Origin: Caenimonas aquaedulcis
GTDB taxonomy: Bacteria; Pseudomonadota; Gammaproteobacteria; Burkholderiales; Burkholderiaceae_C
DNA length: 64,000 nucleotides
Reading direction: 5' to 3'
NCBI RefSeq assembly: GCF_015831345.1
Contig: NZ_JADWYS010000001.1
Coordinates: forward strand, 4,120,618 to 4,184,617
The position numbers were made by a program, and so were the translations under genes. Shown here in pieces: positions 55,880-64,000 of the stretch; within the stretch, counting starts at the first letter, position 1; every line of letters begins with the position of its first letter. The notes beneath the pieces are model-generated. The model saw only the letters and a list, made by a program, of their open reading frames with translations, did not search any database and was not told where the DNA came from.

Positions 55880-58264
55880 ATGTTCCCAGAAGTCGATGCG
55901 GCCTCGCCGCTCCTGCAGAATCTCAACCCCGAACAGGGCGCGGCGGTCACCCTGCCCAACGAGCACGCGCTCATCCTCGCGGGCGCGGGCTCGGGGAAGA
56001 CGCGCGTGCTGACGACGCGCATCGCTTGGCTGCTGTCGACGGGGCAGGTGTCGTCCGGCGGCATTTTGGCCGTGACCTTCACCAACAAGGCGGCCAAGGA
56101 GATGATGACGCGCCTGTCGGCGATGCTGCCGGTGAACGTGCGCGGCATGTGGATCGGCACCTTCCACGGCCTGTGCAACCGCTTCCTGCGCGCGCACTAC
56201 AAGCTCGCGAACCTTCCCTCCACGTTCCAGATCCTGGACACGCAGGACCAGCTCTCGGCGATCAAGCGCCTGATGAAGCAGCACAACGTGGACGACGAGC
56301 GCTTTCCCGCGAAGCAGACGCAGTGGTTCATCGCGGGGTGCAAGGAAGACGGCCTGCGCCCGAACATGGTCGAGGTGCGCGGCGAGGAAGACCGCAAGAA
56401 GGTCGAGATCTACCAGCTCTACGAGGAGCAGTGCCAGCGCGAGGGCGTGGTGGACTTCGGAGAGCTGATGCTGCGCAGCTACGAGCTCCTGCGCGACAAC
56501 GACCCGATCCGCGAGCACTACCAGCGGCGCTTCCGCCACATCCTCATCGACGAATTCCAGGACACCAACAAGCTGCAGTACGCGTGGATCAAGATGCTCG
56601 CGGGCGAGGGCAGCAGCGTGTTCGCGGTGGGGGACGACGACCAGAGCATCTACGCCTTCCGCGGCGCGCGCGTGGGCAACATGGCGGACTTCGTGCGCGA
56701 ATTCCACGTGCGCCACCAGATCAAGCTGGAGCAGAACTACCGCAGCCACAGCAACATCCTCGACTCCGCCAACGAGCTCATCAGCCACAACAAGACGCGG
56801 CTGGGCAAGAACCTGCGCACCGACGCGGGTCCCGGCGAACCGGTGCGCGTGTACGAGGCGCCGACGGACCTGGCCGAAGCACAGTGGATGGTCGAGGAGA
56901 TGCGGCACCTCGTGCGCGGCGACGGACCGGAAGGCGGCTTCGAGCGCAAGGAGATCGCGGTGCTTTACCGCAGCAATGCGCAAAGCCGGGTGATCGAAAC
57001 GGCGCTTTTCAATGCCGCCGTGCCTTACCGCGTGTACGGCGGGCTGCGCTTCTTCGAGCGTGCGGAGATCAAGCACGCGCTCGCCTACTTGCGCGTGCTG
57101 GAGAATCCCAACGACGACACGAGCTTCCTGCGCATCGTGAACTTCCCGCCGCGCGGCATCGGCGCGCGCAGCATCGAGCAATTGCAGGACGCCGCGCGCG
57201 CCGCCGGCAGTTCGCTGCACGACGCGGTGAAGTCCACCACGGGCAAGGCGGGCGCCAACCTCGCGGGCTTCGTCGCGAAGCTCGACAAGCTGCGCGAGGA
57301 TACGCTGGACCTCACGCTGCGCGAGACGATCGAGCTGATGCTGCAGCAGTCCGGCCTCATCGAGCACTACAAGAGCGAGCGCGAAGGCGGCGACCGCATC
57401 GAGAACCTGGAAGAGCTCGTGAACGCCGCGGAGAGCTTCGTCACGCAGGAAGGTTTCGGCCGCGACGCCGTGGCGCTGCCCGTCGACGAACTCGGGCCGG
57501 GCATGCTGCGGCAGTCGCCGGCTAGCCAGGGGCTGGATCCGAGCCTCCCGGAAGTCAACGAGCCCGCACCCGATTACGTGCCGCCCGACGCGGAAACGGG
57601 CGAGACGCTGTCGCCGCTCGCGGCCTTTCTGACGCATGCTGCGCTCGAGTCCGGGGACAACCAGGCGCAAGCCGGGCAAGACGCAATCCAGCTCATGACC
57701 GTGCACTCGGCCAAGGGCCTCGAATTCGACTGCGTGTTCATCACCGGGATGGAAGAGGGGCTCTTCCCGCACGAGAACTCGATGAGCGATCCCCAAAGCC
57801 TGGAAGAGGAGCGGCGCCTGGCCTACGTGGCGATCACGCGCGCGCGCAAGCGCCTGTACCTGAGCCACGCGCAGACGCGCCTGCTGCACGGGCAGACCCG
57901 CTACAACGTCAAGAGCCGCTTCTTCGAGGAACTGCCCGAAGGTGCGCTCAAGTGGCTCACGCCGAAGAACCAGAATTTCGGCGGGTCGGCCTTCGGTTAC
58001 GGCTCAGGCTATCCGAGCACGCGCCCTGCGCAAAGCGCGGGTTTCAGCCGCGAGAGTTTCTCCAGCCCGCCGGTGCCGGTACAGAAGGCCGAACCCTCGC
58101 ACGGGTTGAAGGGCGGCATGAAGGTCTTCCACACGAAGTTCGGCGAAGGCACGGTGGTGTCCATCGAGGGCCAGAACGAGGACGCGCGGGCGCAGGTGAA
58201 TTTCCCGAGGCACGGGATCAAGTGGCTGGCGCTGTCGGTGGCGAAGCTCACACCCGTGCCCTGA
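55880..58264 (+). CDS. uvrD: ATP-dependent DNA helicase UvrD/PcrA
   Basis: A 794-residue SF1A helicase. Motif I AGAGSGKT (about 38-45), Ia TFTNKAAKEM, II DEFQDT, III GDDDQSIYAFRGA, IV QNYRSH, V TVHSAKGLEFD and VI VAITRARKRLYLSHA are all present. The C-terminal 50 residues are the PcrA/UvrD tudor-like domain (GMKVFHTKFGEGTVVSIEG). I start at the ATG at 55880; TACAAT ends 6 nt before it, which suggests a leaderless mRNA. Confidence 0.95.
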   Translation: MFPEVDAASPLLQNLNPEQGAAVTLPNEHALILAGAGSGKTRVLTTRIAWLLSTGQVSSGGILAVTFTNKAAKEMMTRLSAMLPVNVRGMWIGTFHGLCNRFLRAHYKLANLPSTFQILDTQDQLSAIKRLMKQHNVDDERFPAKQTQWFIAGCKEDGLRPNMVEVRGEEDRKKVEIYQLYEEQCQREGVVDFGELMLRSYELLRDNDPIREHYQRRFRHILIDEFQDTNKLQYAWIKMLAGEGSSVFAVGDDDQSIYAFRGARVGNMADFVREFHVRHQIKLEQNYRSHSNILDSANELISHNKTRLGKNLRTDAGPGEPVRVYEAPTDLAEAQWMVEEMRHLVRGDGPEGGFERKEIAVLYRSNAQSRVIETALFNAAVPYRVYGGLRFFERAEIKHALAYLRVLENPNDDTSFLRIVNFPPRGIGARSIEQLQDAARAAGSSLHDAVKSTTGKAGANLAGFVAKLDKLREDTLDLTLRETIELMLQQSGLIEHYKSEREGGDRIENLEELVNAAESFVTQEGFGRDAVALPVDELGPGMLRQSPASQGLDPSLPEVNEPAPDYVPPDAETGETLSPLAAFLTHAALESGDNQAQAGQDAIQLMTVHSAKGLEFDCVFITGMEEGLFPHENSMSDPQSLEEERRLAYVAITRARKRLYLSHAQTRLLHGQTRYNVKSRFFEELPEGALKWLTPKNQNFGGSAFGYGSGYPSTRPAQSAGFSRESFSSPPVPVQKAEPSHGLKGGMKVFHTKFGEGTVVSIEGQNEDARAQVNFPRHGIKWLALSVAKLTPVP

Positions 58265-58283
58265 GGCTCGGCGCGCAAGGGCG

Positions 58284-58853
58284 TCAATCGCCCATGTGGT
58301 GCCAGTCGGTCTCCGGCAGTGCCTTGAGGAAGGCATGGACCTCGTCGAGGACGCCGTGGCCTTCCGCCCATTCGATGTGGTCGCGCAGGCACATGCGCTT
58401 GACCAGTGGCGGCGTGCTCGACCAGGCCGAACCGATCAGGGGCGGCTGCGGCTGCCAGCCGTGGTCGCCCTGGACTTTGTCCGGGAGCATGTCGTACAGC
58501 TGCTTCCACAGGAGCGGTTGCGGACACAGCCGGTTGTTGCGGCGCGCCTCCACCATCGCTTCCGCCACCGTGATGCCCTTGATGGCATGGGTGGGTTGCG
58601 GCCTGGCGGGCGCGCTGGCCGTGAGCGGCGACGGCACGGTGGGTGCATAGCGCCGATCCCCCTTCACGAGTGGCGTCGCGGCGGAAGCCGGCGCCGTCGG
58701 CTGGAAGGCGGGCTCCACGGGCGCCTGGGCGAGTTCGTTGAACAAGGCCCACGCGCTGTCGGAGCTGGCTTCCACGACTTCGGGCGCGGGCATCCGGTCT
58801 GCCGGGGTGTAAGGGCTTGGGGTGACGGGTCTTGCGAATGGGTCGGAAGGCAT
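58284..58853 (-). CDS. Hypothetical protein
   Basis: A 189-residue soluble protein without recognisable family motifs. The N-terminal 90 residues are Pro/Ala-rich and probably disordered. The C-terminal 100 residues are ordered and Trp-rich (VAEAMVEARRNNRLCPQPLLWKQ, then LRDHIEWAEGHGVLDEVHAFLKALPETDWHHMG). The ATG at 58853 has GAGGAAG upstream. It is convergent with uvrD. Confidence 0.72.
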   Translation of the reverse strand: MPSDPFARPVTPSPYTPADRMPAPEVVEASSDSAWALFNELAQAPVEPAFQPTAPASAATPLVKGDRRYAPTVPSPLTASAPARPQPTHAIKGITVAEAMVEARRNNRLCPQPLLWKQLYDMLPDKVQGDHGWQPQPPLIGSAWSSTPPLVKRMCLRDHIEWAEGHGVLDEVHAFLKALPETDWHHMGD

Positions 58854-58969
58854 GGCGCTTCCTCGGTGGAATGGATACATTCTAGGACGCGCACCGTGGA
58901 GCACAAGCCAAGGCTCGTGACCTTTCAATTTCTCCGCGGCGTCATCGATGGCTCATGCGCAGCGAAGAA

Positions 58970-59731
58970 CTAGCGCTGCGGCGCCTGCATCGCCGGGTGC
59001 ATGCCGGCGGGCTGCTGATCCATGTAGCCCTGGCCGTCCTTGACGCCCTTGCGGCCCAAAATTTCCCACGCCGTGCGCTGGTCCACCAGCTTCGCGAGGA
59101 ATTCCAGCTCCTCGTCGGTGTGGTTGATCGCCCTGGCCGGCGTCAGCATCCGGCCGTTCTTCGGCTCCGCCTCGCCCCAGAACGACTGGTGGTAGTCCGA
59201 CCGCGACACCGTCCTGTCGCCGCTCGCGCTCATGTCCACCGTACCGTAGCAGTTGCAGAAATAGCTGCGGTAGGACTGCTCCGGGAACACCTCCGTGTAC
59301 ACACCCGTGCCGCGAATCCCGGCGGTCAGCGTCGGCGTGATGATCTGCCGCGTCTGCCCGCGCCCCCAGACGCTGGCGACGGCGCCCGTGAGCATCCGCA
59401 GCACGCTTACCGCGTTCAGCGTGGGGCCGCGCTCGACCACCATGCGCGTGTTCTGCCGCACCAGGAAGGACGTCGTGCCGACGACGAACGTGAGCGTCGA
59501 GTCCGGTCCCGTCTCGATGTTGTCGCCGGTCTGGATATATTGCTGCGGCGTGAGGCGCTGGCCGTTCACCATCGCGTCACCGCGCAGCTCCACGATGTTG
59601 CTGCGCTGCTGCGCGATCGCGCCGCCGAAGCCGCCCATCGCCGTCCATGCGGCCGCGGCCTGCAGGAAACTGCGACGCTGGAACCACAGGACTTCCTTTT
59701 CCGTGCGGCCTTCGAGGGTGTGCTGGCTCAT
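58970..59731 (-). CDS. FecR-domain protein with Tat signal
   Basis: A 253-residue protein. The N-terminus has a twin-arginine motif (WFQRRSFLQ) followed by a hydrophobic stretch, so it is probably exported folded. The central part is a FecR domain (about 48-150: IVELRGDAMVNGQ, GDNIETGPDSTLTFVVG, TPTLTAGIRGTGVYTEV). Classical FecR is a sigma-factor regulator with TonB receptors; none are here. A FCNCYG motif is also present. Its start overlaps the BPSS1780-like gene by ATGA. Confidence 0.85.
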   Translation of the reverse strand: MSQHTLEGRTEKEVLWFQRRSFLQAAAAWTAMGGFGGAIAQQRSNIVELRGDAMVNGQRLTPQQYIQTGDNIETGPDSTLTFVVGTTSFLVRQNTRMVVERGPTLNAVSVLRMLTGAVASVWGRGQTRQIITPTLTAGIRGTGVYTEVFPEQSYRSYFCNCYGTVDMSASGDRTVSRSDYHQSFWGEAEPKNGRMLTPARAINHTDEELEFLAKLVDQRTAWEILGRKGVKDGQGYMDQQPAGMHPAMQAPQR

Positions 59732-60534
59732 GGCGATTCTCCAGGGGATGGGGTTTCCAATTCCGGTGTGGCGACGAAACTATCACGAAAGGTGAAATAC
59801 AGGGAGGTGGTAAACATGGCTCCGAGCAGGATCATGAGCGGCATCAGGACCACCGCGCCCAGTTGCGGATTGCCGGAGACGAGCGCGATCGCGCCGGCCA
59901 GCAGCGAACCCACGAAAAAGAGGGCGAAGAAGACACCCATCCAGGCGAGCCCGTACATGAAGAAGGCCTTGAAGTTGCGCATGCAGGCGACGGTGCTGAA
60001 GAAAAGGCTCTTGAGGGGCGAGACGCCGTGCCAGTGCACCAGCGCCGGCGCATGCCAGAACATCACCGACACCGGCAGGAACAGCACCATCATCAACAGC
60101 ATCGAAAGCTGGAATTCGGGGGACAGCATGGCGGGCCCCGCGGCGCCCTGGGCAGGCACGGGCTGCGGCGGCACGTCGACCAGCGCATGCACGAAAGCGG
60201 CGATCGCCAGCCACGCCGCGGTGTAGATCAGGCCGAGGATCATCATCGCCCGCACCCGCTGGCGCCCCGCGCGAAATGCGCTCAGGAGCACGGTCGGCGT
60301 GGGAAAGCGCCCGTCCTCGGCTTCCCGGGTGGCGGCCATCAGGCCCAGCGTCGCGGCCGGGACGATGGCGAGTCCCAGCACCGGCCCGATCACCGGGATC
60401 GCCGACAGCAGGAGGGCCGCCGCCATGTACACGAAGAAAAGCACGCTGAATGCGAGCGGTTGCCGCATGAAGGTGCGAATGCCGAGCCTGACCCATAGCA
60501 CGCCAGTACGCGCCGGAACGATGTTCAGTTTCAT
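59728..60534 (-). CDS. BPSS1780-family membrane protein
   Basis: A 268-residue inner-membrane protein with about six helices. It begins [29 protein letters not shown], the typical start of the BPSS1780-like family of betaproteobacteria. The function is unknown. It sits between thrB and the FecR gene, overlapping each by 4 bp. Confidence 0.85.
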   Translation of the reverse strand: MKLNIVPARTGVLWVRLGIRTFMRQPLAFSVLFFVYMAAALLLSAIPVIGPVLGLAIVPAATLGLMAATREAEDGRFPTPTVLLSAFRAGRQRVRAMMILGLIYTAAWLAIAAFVHALVDVPPQPVPAQGAAGPAMLSPEFQLSMLLMMVLFLPVSVMFWHAPALVHWHGVSPLKSLFFSTVACMRNFKAFFMYGLAWMGVFFALFFVGSLLAGAIALVSGNPQLGAVVLMPLMILLGAMFTTSLYFTFRDSFVATPELETPSPGESP

Positions 60535-61511
60535 GTTTCGGCGCGCAGGGGCTGCGCCACGCGTTCGCGCAGCACCCGCTCGAAGTGCGAGGGGTCGTGC
60601 GCCTTCAGCATGGACGCCTCGCGCGGCAGGTGGAAATCCCACAGGCGCGAGATCCAGAAGCGCAGGGCGCCCGCGCGCAGCATGGCGGGCAGCAGCTGCC
60701 GCTCCGCCGACGCCAGGCGCCGCACGCGCGTGTAGCCGTCCAGGAACGCGCGGGTGCGCTCGTCGTCGTGCGCCCCGGAGGGCAGGTCGATGCACCAGTC
60801 GTTCAGGCACACCGCGATGTCGAAGACCCAGGTGTCCACGCCCGCGAAGTAGAAGTCGAAGAAGCCGGTGAGCCGGCCGTCCTCGAACATGACGTTGTCG
60901 CGAAAGAGGTCGGCGTGGATCGCGCCGCGCGGCAGGGCGGCGTAGGCGGAGCCGGACGCGATGTGGTTCTGGAACGCGAGTTCGCTCACCAGCAGCGCGG
61001 CCTGGCGCGCGTCCACGTGGGGCAGCACGACAGGCACGGTCTCGTTCCACCAGGGCAGCCCGCGCAGGTTGGGCTGGTGGCGCGGGTAGTCGCGGCCCGC
61101 GATGTGCATGCGGGCAAGCATCTCGCCGACGGCCGTGCAATGGGCCGCGGTCGGCTGCAGCTCGCTCCTGCCCCGCAGCTTGTCCACGACCGCAGCAGGT
61201 TTGCCGCACACCTCATGCACCAGGCGGCCTTCCGGGTGATCGGCCGTCTGGCTGCCGGGCAGGCCATGCGGGTCGGGCACCGGAATGCCGTGCTGCGCCA
61301 GGTGCTTCATCAGGTGCAGGTAGAACGGCAGCTGGTCGAAGGTCAGCCGCTCGAACAGCGTGAGCACGTACTCGCCCTGGCTGGTCGTGAGGAAATAGTT
61401 CGTGTTCTCGATGCCGCCCTGGATGCCGCGCAATTCGCGCAGCTCGCCCAGCGCCAGCCGGGCGGCCAGGTCGGCGGCCTGGGCTTCGGAGACTTCGGTG
61501 AAGACCGCCAT
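60531..61511 (-). CDS. thrB: Homoserine kinase (ThrB, choline-kinase fold)
   Basis: A 326-residue kinase of the APH/ChoK fold used for homoserine in many proteobacteria, unlike the GHMP kinase of E. coli. Motifs include [13 protein letters not shown], the Brenner-type catalytic stretch [14 protein letters not shown], and [18 protein letters not shown]. It phosphorylates homoserine in threonine synthesis. Its ATG shares one base with the stop of the DUF2782-type gene. The rest of the threonine pathway is not in the window. Confidence 0.92.
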   Translation of the reverse strand: MAVFTEVSEAQAADLAARLALGELRELRGIQGGIENTNYFLTTSQGEYVLTLFERLTFDQLPFYLHLMKHLAQHGIPVPDPHGLPGSQTADHPEGRLVHEVCGKPAAVVDKLRGRSELQPTAAHCTAVGEMLARMHIAGRDYPRHQPNLRGLPWWNETVPVVLPHVDARQAALLVSELAFQNHIASGSAYAALPRGAIHADLFRDNVMFEDGRLTGFFDFYFAGVDTWVFDIAVCLNDWCIDLPSGAHDDERTRAFLDGYTRVRRLASAERQLLPAMLRAGALRFWISRLWDFHLPREASMLKAHDPSHFERVLRERVAQPLRAET

Positions 61512-61831
61512 CAGAAGTCGAGGACGTTCCAGACGCGCGCGCCGCCCGGCTGCACTTCGTAGGCGGGTGCGCCGTTCTTGGGCTTCACGCGGATCTTCTC
61601 GGTCTGCCCGGCGTAGCGGGTCTCGTCGATCACGACGCGGCTGTCCTCGACATGGATGCGTTCCACGCGCTGGTTCCTGCGGCCGTCGGCAGGCGTCGGG
61701 TCCTGCACGAGCGCGGGCGGCGGGACCGCAGCGGCCGTGGCTGGGCCGGCGGGGGCAGTCTGTGCCTGGGCGAGAGCCGCGAAGCCGCCCAGCAGAACCG
61801 TCAGGAGTAGTCGCGAAAGCATGGCGGCCAT
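61511..61831 (-). CDS. Small secreted DUF2782-type protein
   Basis: A 106-residue protein with a Sec signal peptide ending AQA (about residue 24), a Pro/Ala-rich linker and a conserved C-terminal part with [29 protein letters not shown]. This fits the DUF2782 family of unknown function, usually next to polA and thrB in this group of bacteria. ATGs at 61831 and 61822 are both possible. It is divergent from polA. Confidence 0.82.
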   Translation of the reverse strand: MAAMLSRLLLTVLLGGFAALAQAQTAPAGPATAAAVPPPALVQDPTPADGRRNQRVERIHVEDSRVVIDETRYAGQTEKIRVKPKNGAPAYEVQPGGARVWNVLDF

Positions 61832-61879
61832 TGTAGGGGGCGGGGTGGCGCGGCCCCCATGGCAGGCACAATCCGCCCT

Positions 61880-64000
61880 ATGAGCGAGACCCCTTCCGAA
61901 TCCACGCCGCCCGGCCCCGCCCCCACCCCCGCCGCCGGCCGCAAGGTGCTGCTGCTGGTCGATGGCTCCAGCTACCTCTACCGCGCGTTCCACGCCATGC
62001 CCGACCTGCGGGCCGTCCCCGGCGACCCGACGAGCCCGGCCACCGGCGCCATCCGCGGGATGATCAACATGATGCAGAAGCTGCGCAAGGACGTGCGCGC
62101 GGACTATGCGGCCTGCGTGTTCGACGCGCCGGGCAAGACCTTCCGCGACGACCTGTATCCCGAGTACAAGGCCAACCGCTCGCCGATGCCGCCGGACCTG
62201 CGCGCGCAGATCGAACCGATCCACGAAGTGGTGCGCCTGCTCGGGTGGAAGGTGCTGAACGTGCCCGGCGTGGAGGCGGACGACGTGATCGGCACGCTCG
62301 CCTGCATGGCGACGCAGCACGACATCGAGACCGTGATCTCCAGCGGCGACAAGGACCTCTCGCAGCTCGTGAACGAGCACGTGATGGTGATCGACACGAT
62401 GAACGACCGCAAGCGCGATGTCGCCGGGGTCGAGGCCGAGTTCGGCGTCCCGCCGCGCCTGATGGTGGACTACCAGACGCTCGTCGGCGACTCGGTGGAC
62501 AACGTGCCGGGCGTCGACAAGGTCGGCCCCAAGACGGCGGTGAAGCTGCTGCAGGAATACGGCTCGCTCGACGCGCTGGTGGAACGCGCCGCGGAAGTGA
62601 AGGGTGCCGTCGGCGAGAACCTGCGCCGCGCGCTCGACTGGCTGCCCAGGGGCCGCGCGCTGCTGACGATCAAGAAGGACTGCGAACTCGCGGAGCACAT
62701 CGCGGGCCTGCCCTCGCTCGACGACATCGTCATCGGCGGCCAGGACACCGAGGCCCTGAAGGGCTTCTACGAACGCTACGGCTTCAAGGGCCTCGTGAAG
62801 CAGCTCGAGGTGCACGACGTGCCGCCCGAGCTGATCGAGGAGCACAAGAGCGGCAAGAAGGTGGGGCCCGGCCCGGGCGCGGGCCTGTTCGACGAGCCGG
62901 ATCTCTCCGGCATCTCGCAGGCGAGCAACCTGCAGTACGACACCATCTTCACCTGGGCGCAGTTCGACGACTGGCTCGCGCGGCTGGAATCGGCGGAGCT
63001 CGCCGCGGTCGACACGGAGACGAGCTCGCTCGACGAGATGCTGGCCGAGATCATCGGCGTGTCGTTCAGCGTGAAGCCCGGCGAGGCCGCGTATATCCCG
63101 CTCGCGCACAGCTACGGCGATGCGCCGGAGCAGTTGCCGCGCGACGAAGTGCTCGCGAAGCTCAAGCCCTGGCTGGAGAACCCGGAAAGGAAAAAGCTCG
63201 GCCAGCATGTGAAGTACGACAGGCACGTGTTCGCCAACCATGGCATCGAAGTGCAAGGCTACGTGCACGACACGATGCTGGAAAGCTACGTGCTGGAAGT
63301 GCACAAGCCGCACGGCCTCGCGAGCCTGGCCGAACGCCATCTCGGCCGCAGCGGCATCGACTACGAAACGATTGCCGGCAAGGGTGCGCACCAGATCCCC
63401 TTCTCGCAAGTGTCGGTGGAGAAGGCCGCGGAGTATTCCTGCGAAGACTCGGACCAGACGCTCGACGTGCACCAGGTGCTCTGGCCGCGCCTGCAGGCGG
63501 ACAGCAAGCTGCGCTTCATCTACGAGCTGGAGATCGCCAGCAGCGAGGCGCTGTATCGCATCGAGCGCAACGGCGTGATCATCGACGGCGCGATGCTCGC
63601 GAAGCAGAGCGCGGAGCTCGGCCAGCGCATGATGCAGCTGGAGCAGGAGGCGCACGAGCTCGGCGGCCAGCCGTTCAACCTCGGCTCCCCCAAGCAGATC
63701 GGCGAAATCCTCTTCACGAAGCTGGGCCTGCCGGTGGTGAAGAAGACGCCCAGCGGCGTGCCGAGCACCGACGAGGAGGTGCTGGAAAAGCTCGCGGAGG
63801 ACTACCCGCTGCCCGCCAAGCTGCTGGAGCACCGGGGCCTGTCCAAGCTCAAGGGCACCTACACCGACAAGCTCGCGCAGATGGCGCACCCGCGCACGGG
63901 GCGCGTGCACACGCATTACGCGCAGGCCGTGGCGATCACCGGGCGGCTTTCGAGCAACGACCCCAACCTGCAGAACATCCCGGTGAAGACCGCCGAAGGC
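61880..64000 (+). CDS. polA: DNA polymerase I, N-terminal two thirds
   Basis: The first 707 codons; the gene runs off the right edge. A low-complexity Pro-rich start (1-20) is followed by the 5'-nuclease domain (about 21-320, with LLLVDGSSYLYRAFHA, VFDAPGKTFRDDLYPEYKANR and SSGDKDLSQLV). A 3'-5' exonuclease domain comes next (from about 360) with an intact DTE at 378-380, and the beginning of the polymerase domain (GRLSSNDPNLQNIP) is at the edge. CACAAT ends 7 nt before the ATG, which again suggests a leaderless mRNA. Confidence 0.96.
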   Translation, partial: MSETPSESTPPGPAPTPAAGRKVLLLVDGSSYLYRAFHAMPDLRAVPGDPTSPATGAIRGMINMMQKLRKDVRADYAACVFDAPGKTFRDDLYPEYKANRSPMPPDLRAQIEPIHEVVRLLGWKVLNVPGVEADDVIGTLACMATQHDIETVISSGDKDLSQLVNEHVMVIDTMNDRKRDVAGVEAEFGVPPRLMVDYQTLVGDSVDNVPGVDKVGPKTAVKLLQEYGSLDALVERAAEVKGAVGENLRRALDWLPRGRALLTIKKDCELAEHIAGLPSLDDIVIGGQDTEALKGFYERYGFKGLVKQLEVHDVPPELIEEHKSGKKVGPGPGAGLFDEPDLSGISQASNLQYDTIFTWAQFDDWLARLESAELAAVDTETSSLDEMLAEIIGVSFSVKPGEAAYIPLAHSYGDAPEQLPRDEVLAKLKPWLENPERKKLGQHVKYDRHVFANHGIEVQGYVHDTMLESYVLEVHKPHGLASLAERHLGRSGIDYETIAGKGAHQIPFSQVSVEKAAEYSCEDSDQTLDVHQVLWPRLQADSKLRFIYELEIASSEALYRIERNGVIIDGAMLAKQSAELGQRMMQLEQEAHELGGQPFNLGSPKQIGEILFTKLGLPVVKKTPSGVPSTDEEVLEKLAEDYPLPAKLLEHRGLSKLKGTYTDKLAQMAHPRTGRVHTHYAQAVAITGRLSSNDPNLQNIPVKTAEG

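Noticed and set aside
55409..57889. An 826-codon minus-strand frame opposite uvrD
   Set aside because: Antisense to a complete helicase gene, with no recognisable motif and the composition of a shadow frame.
61511..63916. An 801-codon minus-strand frame opposite polA that includes the small secreted protein
   Set aside because: Only the last 107 codons look like a protein (signal peptide and conserved C-terminus); the rest is antisense to polA.

Overview
The window looks like chromosomal DNA from a high-GC betaproteobacterium, most probably a member of the Comamonadaceae (Ramlibacter/Variovorax-like). This rests on the GC-rich codon use, on conserved gene blocks (rpsP-rimM-trmD-rplS; M48 peptidase-pterin dehydratase-rsgA divergent from orn; polA divergent from a DUF2782-type gene, thrB and a BPSS1780-like membrane gene), and on the style of the proteins. 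The genus is an inference. I see no phage, IS element, CRISPR array or rRNA. Genes are packed tightly and many neighbours share 4-bp ATGA/GTGA stop-start overlaps.

Layout. 1-4000: start of a membrane sensor gene, then a GntR-controlled polar amino acid ABC importer (gntR, binding protein, two permeases, ATPase, all on the minus strand). 4045-4182: an imperfect 46-bp inverted repeat built from CGCAGAGG units. 4200-8200: amidase and hydratase pair, divergent from an acyl-CoA ligase. 8307-13338: a tightly coupled four-gene run of a KaiC-like double ATPase, a hybrid histidine kinase with an N-terminal pseudo-receiver, an SDR and a thioredoxin-reductase-like flavoprotein; this is my best candidate for an uncharacterised system. 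13400-23600: enolase-superfamily enzyme, DUF488 protein, metallophosphoesterase, a PAP2-diacylglycerol-kinase fusion, NDH-2, a core-MetE (MesD-like) methionine synthase, a serine hydrolase, cupin, response regulator and an MDR oxidoreductase. 23794-28472: ergothioneine genes egtB and egtD followed by a DUF427 protein, a disulfide oxidoreductase and an amino-acid-type 2OG dioxygenase in one direction. 28476-36439: a large GAF/PAS hybrid kinase coupled to an SDR, a pseudouridine synthase, a DUF486 protein, a phosphate transporter with its PhoU-like partner, and GNAT/TM2 genes. 36455-46754: core translation and RNA genes, a DEAD-box-type helicase with a structured leader, and an MFS exporter. 46795-47601: type IV pilin and tRNA-Lys(CTT)/tRNA-Ala(CGC). 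47678-52492: a second GntR-controlled oxidative catabolic cluster with a divergent arylformamidase-like hydrolase. 52503-64000: S41 peptidase, GMP reductase, UvrD helicase, envelope proteins, thrB and the first two thirds of polA.

Regulatory reading. Several genes (ndh-type at 18809, 22128, 32711, 43007, 55880, 61880) have a -10-like hexamer ending only 6-7 nt before the ATG, which suggests leaderless mRNAs. rpsP, rplS and the helicase share a -10 box followed within a few bases by GGCTT. Both GntR genes have TGTATA/TATACA half-sites in their upstream regions.
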